Source of the DNA: Psychrilyobacter atlanticus DSM 19335
GTDB taxonomy: Bacteria > Fusobacteriota > Fusobacteriia > Fusobacteriales > Fusobacteriaceae
Reading direction: 5' to 3'
Assembly (NCBI RefSeq): GCF_000426625.1
Contig: NZ_KE384547.1
Location: 294,986-358,985, forward strand
DNA length: 64,000 bases
How positions within the stretch are numbered: position 1 is the first letter of the stretch; every line of letters begins with the position of its first letter. Under the pieces are notes generated by a model that ran no database searches, was not told the origin of the DNA, and saw nothing but the letters and a program-made list of their open reading frames with translations. The position numbers and the translations under genes are program-made. Of the stretch, positions 53,953 to 63,218 are shown in pieces.

Positions 53953-53956
53953 TTTT

Positions 53957-53987
53957 AAAATCGGTAACCTATGTTACCGATTTTTTT
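53957..53987 (+). terminator. Terminator after comEB
   Basis: AAAATCGGTAAC/GTTACCGATTTT with a T-run. Confidence 0.92.
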
Positions 53988-54038
53988 CTTTTTTTACTGA
54001 TATAATCAATTATAGAAAAGAAGAAAGAAGGAGAAAAA

Positions 54039-55763
54039 ATGTTTAATAAACTAAAAAAATTATTTAGTAAAAAAAATGAAAATGGAGGAAATAATATGTC
54101 AATGTTTTGTTACCAATGTCAAGAAACAGCAAAAGGAACTGGATGTACAATAGCAGGTGTCTGTGGGAAGAAGCCAGAAACTTCTAATTTACAAGACTTA
54201 TTAATATATACAGCTAAATCAATAGCTATTTTAAGAGAAGGAATTGATTTAGAGACAAGAAAATCTTGTGGTTGTTGTGAAGGAATTGATTACTATATAA
54301 CAAATGCATTATTTACTACTATAACAAATGCTAACTTTGATGACGAGGCTATCGCAGCTCAAATTACAGAAGGTTTAGCATTAAGAGAAAAATTAAAAGC
54401 TAATTTTATTAAAAAAGGAAGAACTCCTAAAAGATTAGAAAATCATGATGCATTAACATTTACCGTAGAAACTATGGAAGAGATGCAGGCTAAATCATTA
54501 TCAGTAGGAGTATTAGCAACTGAAGATGAAAATATCAGATCACTTAGAGAACTTACTATATACGGATTAAAAGGAATGGCTGCATACTATGAGCATTCAG
54601 TAAACTTAGGATATAAGAATCAAGAGATCGTAATGTTCATGGAAAAAGCTTTAGTATCTACATTAGATGATACTTTAGGATTAGACGAGTTAGTAGCATT
54701 AGTATTGGAAACAGGAAAATTCGGTGTAGACGTAATGGCATTATTAGACAGTGCAAACACTGGTAGATTCGGAAACCCTGAATTAACTGAAGTAAATATC
54801 GGGACAAAATCAAACCCTGGAATATTAATTTCCGGACATGACTTAAATGATATAGTTCAATTATTAGAGCAGACAAAGGGAACTGGAGTAGACATATATA
54901 CTCATTCAGAGATGTTACCGGCTCATTACTACCCTGAGTTAAAGAAATATGATCACTTAGTAGGTAACTACGGAAATGCATGGTGGAAGCAAAAAGAGGA
55001 GTTCGAATCATTTAACGGACCTATCTTATTCACAACAAACTGTATAGTTCCTCCAAAGGCTGGAGCATCATATGAAGGTAAAGTGTTCACTACAAATGCA
55101 GCTGGATACCCGGGATGGGTTAGCATCAAGGAAGACGAAAATGGAAATAAAGATTTCTCTGAAATCATAGAAATGGCTAAAACTTGTGAAGCTCCTACTC
55201 AAATCGAAGAAGGGACTATCGTAGGCGGATTCGCTCATGAGCAGGTATTCGCATTAGCTGATAAAGTAGTAGATGCAGTTAAAACTGGAGCAATCAAGAA
55301 GTTCTTCGTAATGGCAGGTTGCGATGGAAGAATGAAATCAAGAGATTATTATACTGAATTTGCTGATAAGTTACCAAAAGATACAGTAATCTTAACAGCA
55401 GGTTGTGCAAAATATAGATACAACAAATTAGAATTAGGAGATATCGGCGGGATTCCTAGAGTATTAGATGCAGGACAATGTAACGACTCTTACTCTTTAG
55501 CTCTTATAGCTCTTAAATTAAAAGAAGTATTTGAATTAAATGATATAAATGAATTACCAATTGCATATAACATTGCATGGTACGAGCAAAAAGCGGTAAT
55601 CGTATTATTAGCTTTATTACACCTAGGTGTAAAGAATATCCACTTAGGACCGACATTACCAGGATTCTTATCTCCAGCAGTAGTAAACGTATTAGTTGAA
55701 AACTTTGGAATAGCAGGAATCGGATCTGTAGATGACGATATCAAATTATTCATGGGTGAGTAA
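54039..55763 (+). CDS. hcp: Hybrid-cluster protein (hydroxylamine reductase), copy 1
   Basis: 574 residues. The N-terminal iron-sulfur motif [19 protein letters not shown] has the Cx2Cx8Cx5C spacing of anaerobe-type Hcp. Hybrid-cluster ligands follow in [52 protein letters not shown] and [11 protein letters not shown]. Hcp reduces nitric oxide or hydroxylamine and protects from nitrosative stress. A 19-residue basic extension ([18 protein letters not shown]) precedes the usual start; a second ATG at 54096 has its own GGAGG, so two forms may be made. Codons are of the highly expressed kind. Confidence 0.95.
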   Translation: MFNKLKKLFSKKNENGGNNMSMFCYQCQETAKGTGCTIAGVCGKKPETSNLQDLLIYTAKSIAILREGIDLETRKSCGCCEGIDYYITNALFTTITNANFDDEAIAAQITEGLALREKLKANFIKKGRTPKRLENHDALTFTVETMEEMQAKSLSVGVLATEDENIRSLRELTIYGLKGMAAYYEHSVNLGYKNQEIVMFMEKALVSTLDDTLGLDELVALVLETGKFGVDVMALLDSANTGRFGNPELTEVNIGTKSNPGILISGHDLNDIVQLLEQTKGTGVDIYTHSEMLPAHYYPELKKYDHLVGNYGNAWWKQKEEFESFNGPILFTTNCIVPPKAGASYEGKVFTTNAAGYPGWVSIKEDENGNKDFSEIIEMAKTCEAPTQIEEGTIVGGFAHEQVFALADKVVDAVKTGAIKKFFVMAGCDGRMKSRDYYTEFADKLPKDTVILTAGCAKYRYNKLELGDIGGIPRVLDAGQCNDSYSLALIALKLKEVFELNDINELPIAYNIAWYEQKAVIVLLALLHLGVKNIHLGPTLPGFLSPAVVNVLVENFGIAGIGSVDDDIKLFMGE

Positions 55764-55783
55764 TTTAATAGTTATAGAATAAT

Positions 55784-55817
55784 AAAAAGACCTAGATTTT
55801 TATCTGGGTCTTTTTTT
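55784..55817. terminator. Bidirectional terminator after hcp copy 1
   Basis: AAAAAGACC/GGTCTTTTT with inner AGAT/ATCT around TTTT; T-run follows. Confidence 0.9.
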
Positions 55818-55828
55818 GTTACTTTTAT

Positions 55829-56137
55829 TTAACAGTCAGCCTTTGAATCATTAACTTTATCGTAGTGAACCTTAGACACTAGGATACCATTTGAGTATTC
55901 ATTCTCAAAATGAACCTTTCCTATCCTAGAGTTTCCTTCATTATTTACAGGACTTGATTCATATCTTACCAAAACTTTTCCTGTAAATGGAGTGTTGTTA
56001 CTCAATTTATAATACACTCCATTTTTTTTATTTACTTTAATAGCAGAATTAGCCTTATTTTGCTGGGTATATGCAAACATTAAGACTACAAAAAGAACCC
56101 CTGCTATAATCATATTTCTTTTGATATTGATCTCCAT
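55829..56137 (-). CDS. Membrane-anchored MORN-like protein
   Basis: 102 residues. One N-terminal membrane helix (MIIAGVLFVVLMFAYT), then an exported part with VYYKLSNNTPFTGKVLVRYE and GKVHFENEYSNGILVSKVHY, which look like two degenerate MORN-type repeats (G.V..Y.NG.L...). Such proteins are often outside the cytoplasm and of unknown function. It lies between the two hcp genes on the opposite strand. The call is tentative. Confidence 0.55.
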   Translation of the reverse strand: MEINIKRNMIIAGVLFVVLMFAYTQQNKANSAIKVNKKNGVYYKLSNNTPFTGKVLVRYESSPVNNEGNSRIGKVHFENEYSNGILVSKVHYDKVNDSKADC

Positions 56138-56192
56138 AATTTTCCTCCCGATTAAATTAATAATTCTTTATAGACATATTTTATGACATTAT

Positions 56193-56214
56193 TGTGAAGG
56201 TAATGTGAAGGTAG
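56193..56214. repeat. Two tandem 11-bp direct repeats
   Basis: TGTGAAGGTAA (56193-56203) and TGTGAAGGTAG (56204-56214) are head to tail at exactly 11-bp spacing, the pattern bound by many OmpR-family response regulators. They lie 84 bases upstream of the SHOCT gene and 55 bases upstream of the MORN-like gene. No regulator is shown to use them. Confidence 0.5.
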
Positions 56215-56297
56215 AGAAAGGGTTCCTCTTTAATTTTTCACTAAATCTTCACATGGGCAGATTAGAATATTGATATAAAACAAGGGAGGGGATTCAG

Positions 56298-56540
56298 ATG
56301 ATGCATGGATATGGTTTTGGGAGTTCTATGTTTATGGGAGGAGGAATTTTTATGTTTATATTTTGGATATTAATTGCAGTGGTGATAATTTCGATGTTTA
56401 GTAGTAGATTCAAAGGAAATGGATTTAAATCAGATGCTGATACAAAGGAAACTCCCATGGAAATATTGAAAAAAAGATATGCTGCAGGAGAGATAACAGA
56501 GAATGAGTATGAAGATATGAAGGAAAAGCTAAGAGATTAA
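56298..56540 (+). CDS. Small membrane protein with SHOCT domain
   Basis: 80 residues. A Gly/Met-rich N-terminus (MHGYGFGSSMFMGGG), one membrane helix (about 17-36), and a C-terminal SHOCT motif, PMEILKKRYAAGEITENEYEDM. SHOCT segments are short oligomerisation or adaptor modules. Upstream of hcp copy 2 on the same strand with no clear terminator between, so it may be co-transcribed with it. RBS AGGGAGGGG. Confidence 0.85.
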   Translation: MMHGYGFGSSMFMGGGIFMFIFWILIAVVIISMFSSRFKGNGFKSDADTKETPMEILKKRYAAGEITENEYEDMKEKLRD

Positions 56541-56616
56541 AAAAATAAAAAGGAATTCTAAGTTATGTCCCGTATATATTGTAACGATATATTAATTTTA
56601 GTGGAGGGGATATGAG

Positions 56617-58371
56617 ATGGCATGGGATAGATTAAAAAGATTTTTTGCAAAGGAAAAGGAGTTAGCAAAGGAAGTAGAAGAGGAAGTAAAACACATTCTT
56701 GTAAAAGATGAAAAAGTGCCGATGTTTTGCTATCAATGTCAAGAAACAGCAAAGGGAACAGGCTGTACAGTAGCGGGAGTCTGTGGTAAACAAGCTGAAA
56801 CGTCTAATTTACAAGATTTACTCATCTATACCTTAAAAGGGATATCAATCTTGAGGGAGGGGCATCCATTAGAGCATAGAGATGATTGTGATATATGCAA
56901 GGGAGTAGATTATTTTATTGCTAATTCATTGTTTACTACGATTACTAATGCTAATTTTGATGATGATGCTATTGCAGTAGAGATCAAAAAAGGACTTGAA
57001 ATCAGAGAGGGGTTAAAAGAAGGAGGTTGTGTACCTAAGAGATTAGCTGATCATGATGTACTTACGTTTACAGTAGATACCATGGAAGAAATGCAGGAAA
57101 AAGCTCTAAGTGTAGGGGTGTTATCAACTGAAAATGAAGATGTAAGATCTCTGAGAGAACTTTCAATATACGGGCTAAAAGGAATGGCTGCTTACTATGA
57201 ACATGCCAATAATTTAGGATATAAAAATAAAGAGATAGTAATGTTTATGGAAAAAGCATTGGCATCTACATTGGATGACAGTCTTTCAGTAGATGACTTA
57301 GTGGCATTGGTATTAGAAACTGGTAAATATGGTGTAGAAGCAATGGCACTACTGGATAAAGCGAACTCTGGAACATTTGGAAACCCTGAAATGACAGAGG
57401 TTAATATAGGTGTAGGAACTAACCCGGGAATATTAGTATCTGGGCATGATCTTAACGATATGGTTCAATTATTGGAGCAGACAGAAGGGACAGGTATAGA
57501 TATCTATACTCATTCAGAGATGCTGCCGACTCACTATTATCCAAAATTGAAGAAATTTAAGCATCTGGTAGGGAACTATGGAAATTCATGGTGGAAACAA
57601 AAGGAAGAGTTTGAAACTTTTAACGGACCGATCATATTTACGACTAACTGTATAGTACCTCCTAAGGTAGGAGCATCCTATGACGGAAAAGTATTTACTA
57701 CAAATGCTGCAGGATATCCAGGATGGGAGAGAATTGCAGTAAATGCAGATGGGACAAAAAACTTCTCTAAAGTTATAGAGATGGCTAAAACTTGTAAAGC
57801 TCCTACTCAGATTGAAGAGGGAGCAATCATAGGTGGATTTGCCCATGAGCAGGTATTTGCACTAGCTGATAAAGTAGTAGATGCAGTTAAGAGTGGAGCA
57901 ATCAAGAAGTTCTTCGTAATGGCAGGTTGTGACGGAAGGATGAAATCAAGAAATTATTATACAGAATTTGCTGAAAAATTACCAAAAGATACAGTGATCT
58001 TGACAGCAGGTTGCGCTAAGTTTAGATATAATAAATTGAATTTGGGAGATATCGGTGGAATACCTAGAGTATTAGATGCAGGACAATGTAATGACTCTTA
58101 CTCTTTAGCTTTAATAGCCCTTAAATTAAAAGAAGTATTTGAGTTAGAGGATGTAAATGAATTGCCGATTGCATATAATATTGCATGGTATGAGCAAAAA
58201 GCAGTAATAGTATTATTAGCTCTATTATCATTAGGTGTAAAGAATATCCATCTAGGACCAACATTACCAGGATTCTTATCTCCAACAGTAGTAAATGTAT
58301 TAGTTGAAAACTTTGGAATAGCAGGAATCGGATCTGTAGAGGATGATATTAATTTATTTATGGGTGAGTAA
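56617..58371 (+). CDS. hcp: Hybrid-cluster protein (hydroxylamine reductase), copy 2
   Basis: 584 residues, highly similar to copy 1 throughout, with the same [13 protein letters not shown] and hybrid-cluster motifs. It carries a 35-residue N-terminal extension rich in K/E/R, starting [20 protein letters not shown], which looks amphipathic; here no second RBS lies before the usual Met. Codon choice is generally less biased than copy 1, but stretches near 57890-57940 and 58250-58340 nearly match copy 1 at the DNA level. It likely has the same NO/hydroxylamine activity under different control. Confidence 0.95.
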   Translation: MAWDRLKRFFAKEKELAKEVEEEVKHILVKDEKVPMFCYQCQETAKGTGCTVAGVCGKQAETSNLQDLLIYTLKGISILREGHPLEHRDDCDICKGVDYFIANSLFTTITNANFDDDAIAVEIKKGLEIREGLKEGGCVPKRLADHDVLTFTVDTMEEMQEKALSVGVLSTENEDVRSLRELSIYGLKGMAAYYEHANNLGYKNKEIVMFMEKALASTLDDSLSVDDLVALVLETGKYGVEAMALLDKANSGTFGNPEMTEVNIGVGTNPGILVSGHDLNDMVQLLEQTEGTGIDIYTHSEMLPTHYYPKLKKFKHLVGNYGNSWWKQKEEFETFNGPIIFTTNCIVPPKVGASYDGKVFTTNAAGYPGWERIAVNADGTKNFSKVIEMAKTCKAPTQIEEGAIIGGFAHEQVFALADKVVDAVKSGAIKKFFVMAGCDGRMKSRNYYTEFAEKLPKDTVILTAGCAKFRYNKLNLGDIGGIPRVLDAGQCNDSYSLALIALKLKEVFELEDVNELPIAYNIAWYEQKAVIVLLALLSLGVKNIHLGPTLPGFLSPTVVNVLVENFGIAGIGSVEDDINLFMGE

Positions 58372-58383
58372 AAAATAACAATA

Positions 58384-58413
58384 AAAAAGAGCGATAAAAT
58401 CGCTCTTTTTTTT
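58384..58413. terminator. Bidirectional terminator after hcp copy 2
   Basis: AAAAAGAGCGAT/ATCGCTCTTTTT with A-run and T-run. Confidence 0.92.
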
Positions 58414-58417
58414 ATGT

Positions 58418-59920
58418 TTATACCTCGTATAAATTGCTGTATTTCTCAATTAAATAGTCTACATAATATTTTGAATTAGGAGTCTCTCCAGTGGCAATTT
58501 CCATAATTTCATTGGGATCTTTAAGTTTTCCGTATTTATGGATATTTTCTCCTAAATATCCTTTTATTTTATCTAATTTTCCCTCTTTTAGAAGTTTATC
58601 TACATCTAATTTATTTCTCATTGTATTCATTATCTGAGAAGCATTAGCACTTCCTAAAGCGTAAGATGGGAAATATCCAAATAACCCGGCAGCCCAATGG
58701 ACGTCCTGTAGAACACCGTCAGAATCGTTAGGAGGAGTTACTCCCAAATACTTTTCCATTCTCTCATTCCAAATTTTTGGTAACTCTTCAGGTGTAATTT
58801 TACCTTCAATAAGTTCCTTTTCAATCTCATATCTGAGGATAATGTGTAATGAATAAGTCAGCTCGTCGGCTTCCACTCTAATCAAGTCTGATTGGCTTTT
58901 GTTGATAGCTTTATAAAATTCTTCCAAAGTAACATCTTTTAGGTTCTCGGGGAAAGCCTCCTGTAATTGCGGATAGATCGGAATCCAGAATTCCAAACTT
59001 CTGGCAATTAGATTTTCATATAATCTGGATTGAGACTCGTGGATACCCATGGAATTTCCACCGCCTAATCTAGTTTCCCATATGTCCTCTCCTATATTTT
59101 GTTCATAGAGGGAGTGACCTGATTCATGGATAGTTCCGAAAAGAGATGGTTGTAAATCATTTAAGAAATATCTGGTAGTCATTCTCACATCATATTTGTT
59201 GAGTCCCATAGAAAATGGGTGTGCACTTTCTTTCAATAGACCTCTTTCGAAATCAAATCCAAGATATTTTGCTATGAAGATAGAAAATTCTTTTTGTTTC
59301 TCGATAGAATAGTCAAGTTTTAAAAGATCATTGGATATAAAATCTTTCTTTTGGTTGATTTTTAAGATAAGGGGAACAAGTTTATCCTTTAAATTTTCAA
59401 AGAATACATCCAGCTGTTTAACAGTTATTCCAGGCTCATAGTCATCGAGAACAGCATCATAGGGATGTTCTTTATATCCTTTATAGTTTACATATTTTTG
59501 TTTATATTGGATGATCTTTTTTAAGTAGGGTAGAAATAATGAAAAATCATTTTTTTCTCTGGCTTCTGCCCATATAGGCTGAGCTTGAGACAGAAGTTCA
59601 CTATATTCTTTATACTCGTTTAGTGGTATTTTTTTTATATTTTCGATGTCTTTTTTAGTTTCAATGATGATTTTTTTATGGATGGTATCTAAAAGATCTA
59701 AATTCTCAAGTAAAAGATCTAAATTTTTATTGAATTTGTGATCCGTTAAAATTTTATGAGATTCACCACTGTAAAAACCTAAAACTTTAGAAGCCTTTCT
59801 AATCCCTTCCTTGGGTGCTCCAGTTTCTAAATCCCAGTAAATAATCGATGATGCATAGTCATAATTACTGAGTTCCTCCAACTTATTGGTTACATAGTCC
59901 AATGCTTCTTGATATTTCAT
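58418..59920 (-). CDS. M32-family metallocarboxypeptidase
   Basis: 500 residues, the family length. The zinc motif HESGH (about 263-267) sits in GTIHESGHSLYEQN, followed by MGIHESQSRLYENLIAR (third ligand Glu) and the downstream VEADELTYSLHIILRYEIE. M32 enzymes remove C-terminal residues from peptides with a preference for basic or other non-proline ends and work in the cytosol. First gene on this strand before the two hypotheticals, whose stops and starts are close. Confidence 0.93.
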   Translation of the reverse strand: MKYQEALDYVTNKLEELSNYDYASSIIYWDLETGAPKEGIRKASKVLGFYSGESHKILTDHKFNKNLDLLLENLDLLDTIHKKIIIETKKDIENIKKIPLNEYKEYSELLSQAQPIWAEAREKNDFSLFLPYLKKIIQYKQKYVNYKGYKEHPYDAVLDDYEPGITVKQLDVFFENLKDKLVPLILKINQKKDFISNDLLKLDYSIEKQKEFSIFIAKYLGFDFERGLLKESAHPFSMGLNKYDVRMTTRYFLNDLQPSLFGTIHESGHSLYEQNIGEDIWETRLGGGNSMGIHESQSRLYENLIARSLEFWIPIYPQLQEAFPENLKDVTLEEFYKAINKSQSDLIRVEADELTYSLHIILRYEIEKELIEGKITPEELPKIWNERMEKYLGVTPPNDSDGVLQDVHWAAGLFGYFPSYALGSANASQIMNTMRNKLDVDKLLKEGKLDKIKGYLGENIHKYGKLKDPNEIMEIATGETPNSKYYVDYLIEKYSNLYEV

Positions 59921-59940
59921 TTTCTCCCCCCATGATCTAT

Positions 59941-60477
59941 TTATTTTTTATCTAAAATCAAATTATTTAAAGATGATTCTTTTTTCCTTTTAGATGGGTC
60001 GATCAGGCCGTATTCAACCATTAATTTTGAATCGGTTAAGTTTTTGTTGTTGTCAAAATAATCCTGTCCAATAAATGAAACATATGTAGAACCCACAATC
60101 CAGGTATGCTCATTTCCTCTGATAGAAAAATTGTCGTAATTTTCTTCGAAGGTCGTAGAGTTTGGTTCTCCCCATTTTTCTGAATAATCTTTGAATAGTC
60201 CTTCTACATCAGCTGATCTGACCTTAGTTGTATCAAAGACAGTTACTATCTTATAAAGCTGGTTCTCCACTAGATAAAAAACTACCTTACCTATATTTGT
60301 ATCTTTGGGATAGTAGTTATATTTTGTGACTTCGTTGCTGGTTGTGAATTCGCTTTCCACCTCAGGATAGAAACCTTTGATAGCATCTATAGTGAATCCC
60401 CATCCTAAACTTTCAAAATTTGGGATAGCGAAGGTTAAGCAGGTTGTTAAAAAAAATAGTGTTATAATTTTTTTCAT
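59941..60477 (-). CDS. Exported hypothetical protein, 178 residues
   Basis: A signal peptide (KKIITLFFLTTCLTFAIP) starts the protein. The mature part has FESLGWGFTIDAIKGFYPEV, KVVFYLVENQLYKIVTVFDT and GLFKDYSEKWGEP, resembling small periplasmic proteins with a beta-rich fold; I cannot name the family with confidence. It shares one base with the upstream gene and is followed by the M32 peptidase gene after 20 bases, so the three are likely an operon. Confidence 0.72.
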   Translation of the reverse strand: MKKIITLFFLTTCLTFAIPNFESLGWGFTIDAIKGFYPEVESEFTTSNEVTKYNYYPKDTNIGKVVFYLVENQLYKIVTVFDTTKVRSADVEGLFKDYSEKWGEPNSTTFEENYDNFSIRGNEHTWIVGSTYVSFIGQDYFDNNKNLTDSKLMVEYGLIDPSKRKKESSLNNLILDKK

Positions 60478-60767
60478 TAGTTTTTCTCCTCAAGACCAAT
60501 GGATTTTGCCTTCTTTAGGAGCTGATTCGAAATATCTTCGATAAGTCCCTGAGTACTGAAATCCTTAAATATTTTAATATTATCTATGATGTAAAGAGTA
60601 TCTTCGATTTTCATTCTACCGCATCCAATAGGCATTCCAAAGTCGTATAAGATAGCATAGTATGAATCTTTAACCTCTTCAATTTGGACCTCTCCCGTAA
60701 CCTCTTTCATTATTCTAGAGTAGGACATAAACATAAGCGGTCCCTTTCCAACTTCTACTTTAAACAT
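60477..60767 (-). CDS. Hypothetical protein, 96 residues
   Basis: No signal peptide or membrane helix. KGPLMFMSYSRIMKEVTGEV and EVKDSYYAILYDFGMPIGCG suggest a small mixed alpha/beta fold; the end (DISNQLLKKAKSIGL) is helical. No family recognised. Its stop overlaps the next gene's start by one base and a GAGGAG lies before its ATG. It is very likely real because of coupling and codon use. Function unknown. Confidence 0.7.
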   Translation of the reverse strand: MFKVEVGKGPLMFMSYSRIMKEVTGEVQIEEVKDSYYAILYDFGMPIGCGRMKIEDTLYIIDNIKIFKDFSTQGLIEDISNQLLKKAKSIGLEEKN

Positions 60768-60837
60768 ATATTCCTCCTGATTTTTTAATTTTATATTGTA
60801 TTTATAATCTATTATCTATTATATCATGAAATTTATA

Positions 60838-61545
60838 TCATCTTGTAAAAATCAAATTAAATTTATCGGACAATTTATCATTTAAAGAATACCCATCTAA
60901 ATTAAATTTTTTGATCTCATCGATAGAGGTAACATTATTTTTTATTATATAGTTCAGCATCATACCTCTTCCTTTTTTAGAATAAGCACTCACTGATTTG
61001 TAGAGTTCTCCTTTTCTTTCTTTGAAATCTATAGTCAGCATGGGTTTTTCTATGAGTTTAGAAAATTCTTTAGAAGCCAAGTTTATAATGAACTCATCAT
61101 CTTTGAAATATTCATTTATTTCCTTTCTCCAGAACTTATATAAATTCTGATCCTCTAGGAGTTTCATATTCATATCTAATCTATATTCTTTTATAAGATT
61201 AGAAGGTTCTATTACCCCGTATAGAGCCGAAAGAATGATGAGGTGAGTATCTAAAAATACAAACTCCTCCTGGTTATAGTTAGTTAAATCTAGTTGTTTA
61301 AATGAGACTCCATTGTAAGCAGTTATCGCTTTTTTAGTATTGGCATTTTCGAAATTTTTATAGATCTCTTTTACATGATTTAAGGTATTTCCCTTGATTT
61401 TCATTATCTTAGTTATTTCATCTAGAGACAGAGTTTTTAAGTTCTCTAGAAGAAAATTTGTTTTATCGGTGAAATTTATTTTAAGGGGATCTTTTATGGA
61501 ATTTGAAAAATCCATAGACTTTGCAGGTGAAAATATGATTTTCAT
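60838..61545 (-). CDS. yaaA: YaaA-family peroxide-stress protein
   Basis: 235 residues. KIIFSPAKSMDF at the N-terminus, ITAYNGVSFKQLDLTNYNQE in the middle, ILSALYGVIEPSNLIKEYRL and KKGRGMMLNYIIKN are YaaA (DUF328) marks. The family lowers free iron and helps survive peroxide stress and binds DNA in its best-studied member. Cytosolic, apparently single gene. RBS GGAGG. It fits a group of stress genes here only loosely. Confidence 0.9.
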   Translation of the reverse strand: MKIIFSPAKSMDFSNSIKDPLKINFTDKTNFLLENLKTLSLDEITKIMKIKGNTLNHVKEIYKNFENANTKKAITAYNGVSFKQLDLTNYNQEEFVFLDTHLIILSALYGVIEPSNLIKEYRLDMNMKLLEDQNLYKFWRKEINEYFKDDEFIINLASKEFSKLIEKPMLTIDFKERKGELYKSVSAYSKKGRGMMLNYIIKNNVTSIDEIKKFNLDGYSLNDKLSDKFNLIFTR

Positions 61546-61626
61546 GGTTACCTCCTATATTATTACTACTTTAATTATAATACAGGGTAGGGGGGAATTC
61601 ATAATTTTTATCTGTTTAATATTATT

Positions 61627-63057
61627 TTAAATTAAAGGAGTATAGGTGTTTTCACCCTCATGTATTATTTCGTAGATAGTTTCTTCTATAATTTTAAATC
61701 CTAATATTATTTCATCTTCACTCACAGCAGCAAAACTAATCCTTATTTTATTGGAACTAGTTTTTTTATAAAAAAATACATTCCCAGGTAGAACATTGAC
61801 CCCTCGTTCTTTAAATTTCATATATAATAAATCACAATTTAAGTTATTTACAATTGAAACCCAGAAATAAAAGCCACCTTCAGGAAGATAATCTAATTTT
61901 AAAAATTTTGATTTAAAAATAAGAGATTTTACCAGTTCATATTTCTTTTTATAAAAACTTCTTATTTTTGATAGATGTTCCTCATAATGATTTTCTAAAA
62001 ATACATTTAATGATTTTTGAGATAGATTACAAGACGAGATATCAGAGATAAATTTAGAGTTAATAACGCTGGAAATAAATTTTTTAGGTGGGATCAAATA
62101 TCCTAATCTGAGACCAGGCATAATAACTTTAGAAAAAGTATTGATGTAAAAAACTTTATCGTTAAAATCTATAGACTTTATAGAAGAAGTAGAAATATCA
62201 TGGTAATACAATTCAGATAAGCAATCATCTTCAAGGATATAAAAATTATATTCTTCAGCTAAGTTTAATAGTTTAGTTTTTTTATCCTTGGACCATTTAT
62301 ATCCCGTTGGGCTCTGAAAGTTAGTCATGACATAGATATAATCTATTTTAGAAGATCTAAGGAGATCTTCTAATGCTGCCATATCAAAGCCATCTGCTTG
62401 TACAGGGACAGTTTTAATTTTACAAAAATTGGAAAAAGTAGTGATTGCACTGGAATAAGTGGGGCTTCCCAAAACAATGGTAGAGCTATTTTTTATTATC
62501 CCTTTTTTTAACAGATCTAAACCCTGTTGTGCACCATTAATAATCTGAATTTCCCTGTGAGAGATATTTTTTATCTCTTTTTTTAATAGGTTAGCGATAT
62601 TTTTTCTCAAATCGAAATTTCCCTGTGAATCTTCGTAAATAAATAGATCTGGAGCATCTCCTAAAAAAAGATCGGAAATAATATTTTGAAATATCTTGGT
62701 TGGAAATATTTCTTTATTGGGGGTAGCGCTGGCAAAGTTAATATTGGAATTTATTTTGATCTGCCCTCCTTTAAAATTTTCCAAGATTGGTTTTTGCAGG
62801 GTACAGGTATTGTTTAAATTTATATTTTTAACAAAGGATCCGCTTCCTTTTACTTTGTAGATGTAACCGTCTGTTTCTAACAGTGAGTATGCCTTTAAAA
62901 CAGTTATATTATTTATTTTAAGTTTGTTTGCAATCTGTCGTATGGAGGGTAATTTATCATTTACTTTGAATCTTTCAACCAGTATTTCTTCCTTGAAATA
63001 TAAATAGATTTGTTTGTAGATATCTGTGTCTTTATTTAGAGTTATTTTTATGTTCAT
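61627..63057 (-). CDS. MocR-type transcription regulator (GntR helix-turn-helix plus aminotransferase-like domain)
   Basis: 476 residues. The N-terminal winged helix has YKQIYLYFKEEILVERFKVN and LPSIRQIANKLKINNITVLK; the rest is a class I aminotransferase fold with NGAQQGLDLLKKG, YVMTNFQSPTGYKWS, ILEDDCLSELYY and a PLP Lys in INTFSKVIMPGLRLGYLI. MocR regulators use PLP or an amino compound as effector and usually activate a divergent gene. It faces a PatB/MalY-like gene across a region with two matching sites. The effector is unknown. Confidence 0.92.
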   Translation of the reverse strand: MNIKITLNKDTDIYKQIYLYFKEEILVERFKVNDKLPSIRQIANKLKINNITVLKAYSLLETDGYIYKVKGSGSFVKNINLNNTCTLQKPILENFKGGQIKINSNINFASATPNKEIFPTKIFQNIISDLFLGDAPDLFIYEDSQGNFDLRKNIANLLKKEIKNISHREIQIINGAQQGLDLLKKGIIKNSSTIVLGSPTYSSAITTFSNFCKIKTVPVQADGFDMAALEDLLRSSKIDYIYVMTNFQSPTGYKWSKDKKTKLLNLAEEYNFYILEDDCLSELYYHDISTSSIKSIDFNDKVFYINTFSKVIMPGLRLGYLIPPKKFISSVINSKFISDISSCNLSQKSLNVFLENHYEEHLSKIRSFYKKKYELVKSLIFKSKFLKLDYLPEGGFYFWVSIVNNLNCDLLYMKFKERGVNVLPGNVFFYKKTSSNKIRISFAAVSEDEIILGFKIIEETIYEIIHEGENTYTPLI

Positions 63058-63076
63058 TTATTCTCCTTTGGTTTAA

Positions 63077-63201
63077 AAGTGTTATACACCACTTTTGTCT
63101 AGATCTTATTGACAAAGTGTAATTTGAATACTATACTTGTTATAAATATACGACAATAATACAAAAAAATCAATAACAGTATTAAGTGGTGTATAACAGT
63201 T
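63077..63201. promoter_or_regulatory. Divergent promoters and paired operators between mocR and patB
   Basis: Two 18-bp sites in opposite orientation match at 17 of 18 bases: 63077-63094 (AAGTGTTATACACCACTT) and 63184-63201 (AAGTGGTGTATAACAGTT). The plus promoter is TTGACA (63109-63114), 17 bp, TATACT (63132-63137); the minus promoter is TTGATT (63173-63168), 17 bp, TATATT (63150-63145). Both promoters lie inside the interval between the sites, as expected for a regulator that controls itself and its neighbour. Confidence 0.8.
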
Positions 63202-63218
63202 GTTCCGGAGGAGTTAAT

